Assembly (NCBI RefSeq): GCF_037975245.1
Contig: NC_092570.1
Span: 19,849,418-19,913,417, forward strand
Source: Apostichopus japonicus
Taxonomy: Eukaryota > Echinodermata > Holothuroidea > Aspidochirotida > Stichopodidae
Direction of reading: 5' to 3'
Length of the DNA: 64,000 bases
Shown piece by piece: positions 61,426 to 64,000 of the stretch. The notes below the pieces were generated by a model that did no database searches, was not told the origin of the DNA, and worked only from the letters and a program-made list of their open reading frames with translations. Within the stretch, counting starts at the first letter, position 1. Each line of letters starts with the position of its first letter. A program made the translations under genes and the position numbers.

Positions 61426-64000
61426 TTATGTACCATGTATGTTGACAGATCTTACATTAATTACTCATGGAAGACGTAATCCCAACAGTCATCTTTATAG
61501 CTTCATAATACGACAGAGATCTTGGTGAAAAACAGACCCCCCCCCTCAACAGCTGAGAAAAACTCTTGTTCCATTTGTGGAGATCTATGTAAAATTTCAA
61601 AAGTCTTCTTTGCGGGCTATCATTTTGTAAAATATGTGATGTCTGGTATTGCCAACTGAGGTCCCAATTCTTTTTTATCTCATTTATTTTACTTTTCCTA
61701 TGTTTAAGGTAGAATACATAATACCAGTATACTGACACAGCCAAAAAAATGCCATCATAATATCATATTAAGAGCTTCATTATGTTAGATTTAACAATTG
61801 CGAAAACAAAACTTCATAACGAAAAAATAAATATCGCAATAACCAATAAATAAAGAAAATCATAAAGAACTAATTACGCATGTGCCTTAATGATGTCATA
61901 TTTGATCAAGTCTTCAGCCTTGTGTGTGTAAAAGCTTATATAGGTTACAATTAGTGCACTTTACACAGTATGCATAGATACTGTACATGTCAAAAACTAA
62001 GTTTAACACAGAACTACCGTATAAGTTAAGCTTGTTCTCTGAAGGGTTTTTAATAACAGTTATATCTATTTCCCTGCGGGTGAGTTGTTTCTGACACTTA
62101 ACTAAGTTAATATGTAAGCTTATAACTAAAGTAGCTACTTACATCACACATAAATATTTGCTTTTTCAATCATGTTTTCACTTTAAAGGTAAGCACTCAA
62201 CAAGTAACATCCATCATTGCTTCACTAAGTTCACGATATACTATACAGGGCAAATGTTTTATGGTCTTTCAATTGTGTGTGACAACCAAAATTCTGATCG
62301 GGATGACCAAAATCAGCTTTGGAGGTTGTCCACTAGGCAACTATAGTTGTTGACATCAAATTCAGATGGCAAAGTAACGAAATATCCCAAGTACACTTGT
62401 TAAATGACAAATTGGTATCAACCTCCCATCACTTAGGAGATACTATGAAATAAAAATAGTGGTACTGAAGGACTACTGTATGGTCCTCCCAAACGTATAT
62501 TTTACTGGCCCAAAGCTATGTTGTGTTCCATTCAACAAACCTACATGTTATATATTGGTCATTCTTTGCTATTATTCACTCCATTTTTTGGACAACCAAC
62601 TTTGCTTTTCGGGGCAAAGAAACGTTTTAAGATCTGGTTGTCCCTGGGACAACCAGATGAAGTCTTAAGGAAAAATTTACCCTTGTATAGAGACATATAT
62701 ACTGTACATGTTAGACTTACTTTTGGCAAATTTTACAGGTTGAGCTTCTAAGATGCTACAGTATACAGAGCTGAAAAATGCACCAAGAGGTTCAAGAACC
62801 TACTGTAGCTGATAACTTTAGGTATGCTGTATTGGCCACAATTATGCTAGATATTCAAATATGAACACCATTGGTCAAAATTCTTAAACTGTTTTTATTA
62901 CAACCTTCGATGATACTTTCCTCACTGGGACATTCATTCATTTTTGTGTTCCTTAAAAATGTCTGAGAACAATTTGGAGAGTAAAGTCCTCCAGGAAAGA
63001 ACTTTTTAAAAACTTCTAGCAATTATAGCGTGCTATAATTTGGGACCCATACTGACTACCATTAAATACCAATGAACAGCGACCCCGAACAGCTAAAGAC
63101 AGTTTTCTTCCACTTTGATTCGTTGTATAATTTTGTTATATCAAATTTTATGCCCATGTGCTCAGTCACAATTGTGATGGGTCCAGTACAGCATAGCATG
63201 TCAATTGACATTATGAATATGTTGTACCTTCAATAGAACTGTGTATGCTTGCATTTGAGGACTATTTTATCCACCTATACAGGCAAGAAACAGCAATTAA
63301 AGTACTCAGTGTGTGTGTGCATGTGGGAGTGGTGGGTTTACATTATTTAAGAAACAATACTAAAGAAATAATGTCATAATTCAATACTTTAACCCCAAAA
63401 CAATTTCTTCATTTATGTGATTAATCAACCTTAGTATTCAAATAACGAAGAAAAACTTCATTTGCTGCAAACATGTTTACTTGTACAAAGGTGTCTAAAT
63501 CTGATCAATATATGTACATGTAATTGTAGTTTGATCAATAATCTACATATCTGCTTTATTTGATGAAAAGGAATAAAAAATTAACAAAAAGACTGACATA
63601 AATAATTTCCTGCCATTTCTATTTTGTTTTGTTTCTTCTTTTCAAAGAAAGTGGATGGTTGATAACATACTACTGGTTACTGTTTCCTTTCATAAATGGT
63701 GCAAAAAAATATCACTGGAGAATATATTTATGAGAAGTTAGAATAAAATAAAACCTTCACATTACACCATGGCAAAATCCTGCAAATATTACACCAGTGG
63801 ATTGGATAGTCTTCTTTGTTGTTGATATAAGAAATAATGGACAATATTTAGGGCCTAATCATGTCAAACAACTACACCGAGTTCGGTAAGCATTTTAAGT
63901 AACTTTAACGATGCAACTAATATATCAAATATAAGCTGTTAAACTATTTAAAAAAAGGAAAGTTAGATATTCATACAATTCCTTTTAAAAAGTGGTATTT
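61426..64000. other. Upstream intron/flank, end of window
   Basis: AT-rich. The only notable structure is the perfect hairpin at 62632-62658. Small frames (61457-61744, 62459-62751) have no domain. A GT microsatellite-like stretch lies at ~63308-63325. Confidence 0.5.
62632..62658. repeat. Perfect 13-bp-arm palindrome
   Basis: ATCTGGTTGTCCC, then a single T, then GGGACAACCAGAT: a perfect inverted repeat with a one-base centre. A related TTGGACAACCAA lies ~45 bp to the left. It may be a MITE core or simply a cruciform-prone hairpin. Confidence 0.75.

Noticed and set aside
25045-64000. N-terminal DGK exon
   Set aside because: I searched the minus strand by eye for a start exon ending in phase 0 with the basic pre-PH segment and found no convincing candidate; it may lie beyond the window.

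Overview
This is animal nuclear DNA. It is AT-rich, almost wholly non-coding, and contains very short phase-0 exons with GT-AG introns, many minisatellites, tRNA-derived SINE heads and TTAA-flanked DNA transposons. THAP transposon ends, a P2X7-tail-like module and a single-copy-looking diacylglycerol kinase gene fit a marine invertebrate, perhaps an echinoderm or related deuterostome. That taxonomic guess is an inference.

The one host gene I can support is on the minus strand: a type II diacylglycerol kinase (delta/eta type). Four consecutive exons encode almost the whole N-terminal pleckstrin-homology (PH) domain: 24997-25044, 13399-13461, 8751-8831 and 2984-3088. They total 297 nt (99 residues), and every junction falls between codons. 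The true first exon(s) and the C1/catalytic exons were not found in this window. Everything from 25045 upward is therefore upstream intron or 5' flank; 1-2983 is the following intron.

The most striking region is the 5.66-kb intron between 8750 and 3089. Its 5' end is a minisatellite of about 79 units of 55 bp (4421-8771). Each unit copies the last ~21 nt of the preceding exon plus the GTGAGT splice donor. Its 3' end is a 172-bp tandem repeat (3053-3585) that copies the acceptor AG and the first ~36 nt of the following exon. Both splice boundaries of one intron have thus been amplified, leaving arrays of decoy donors and acceptors.

Two Kolobok-like elements (TTAA target duplications, inverted termini, THAP exon near the right end) lie at 17471-18818 and 49054-50686. 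The first also carries a frameshifted P2X7-C-terminal-like cysteine module on the opposite strand, converging on the THAP exon.

The rest is intron or flank filled with tandem arrays (203 bp at 19405; 61 bp at 25157; ~60 bp at 44156; 67 bp at 53744; 144 bp at 60484), small palindromic MITEs, a tRNA-SINE pair (40880-41215), a dispersed family with a conserved AGACAGGTAAG end, G/C homopolymers and purine tracts. No rRNA, functional tRNA, CRISPR array or bacterial-type operon is seen.
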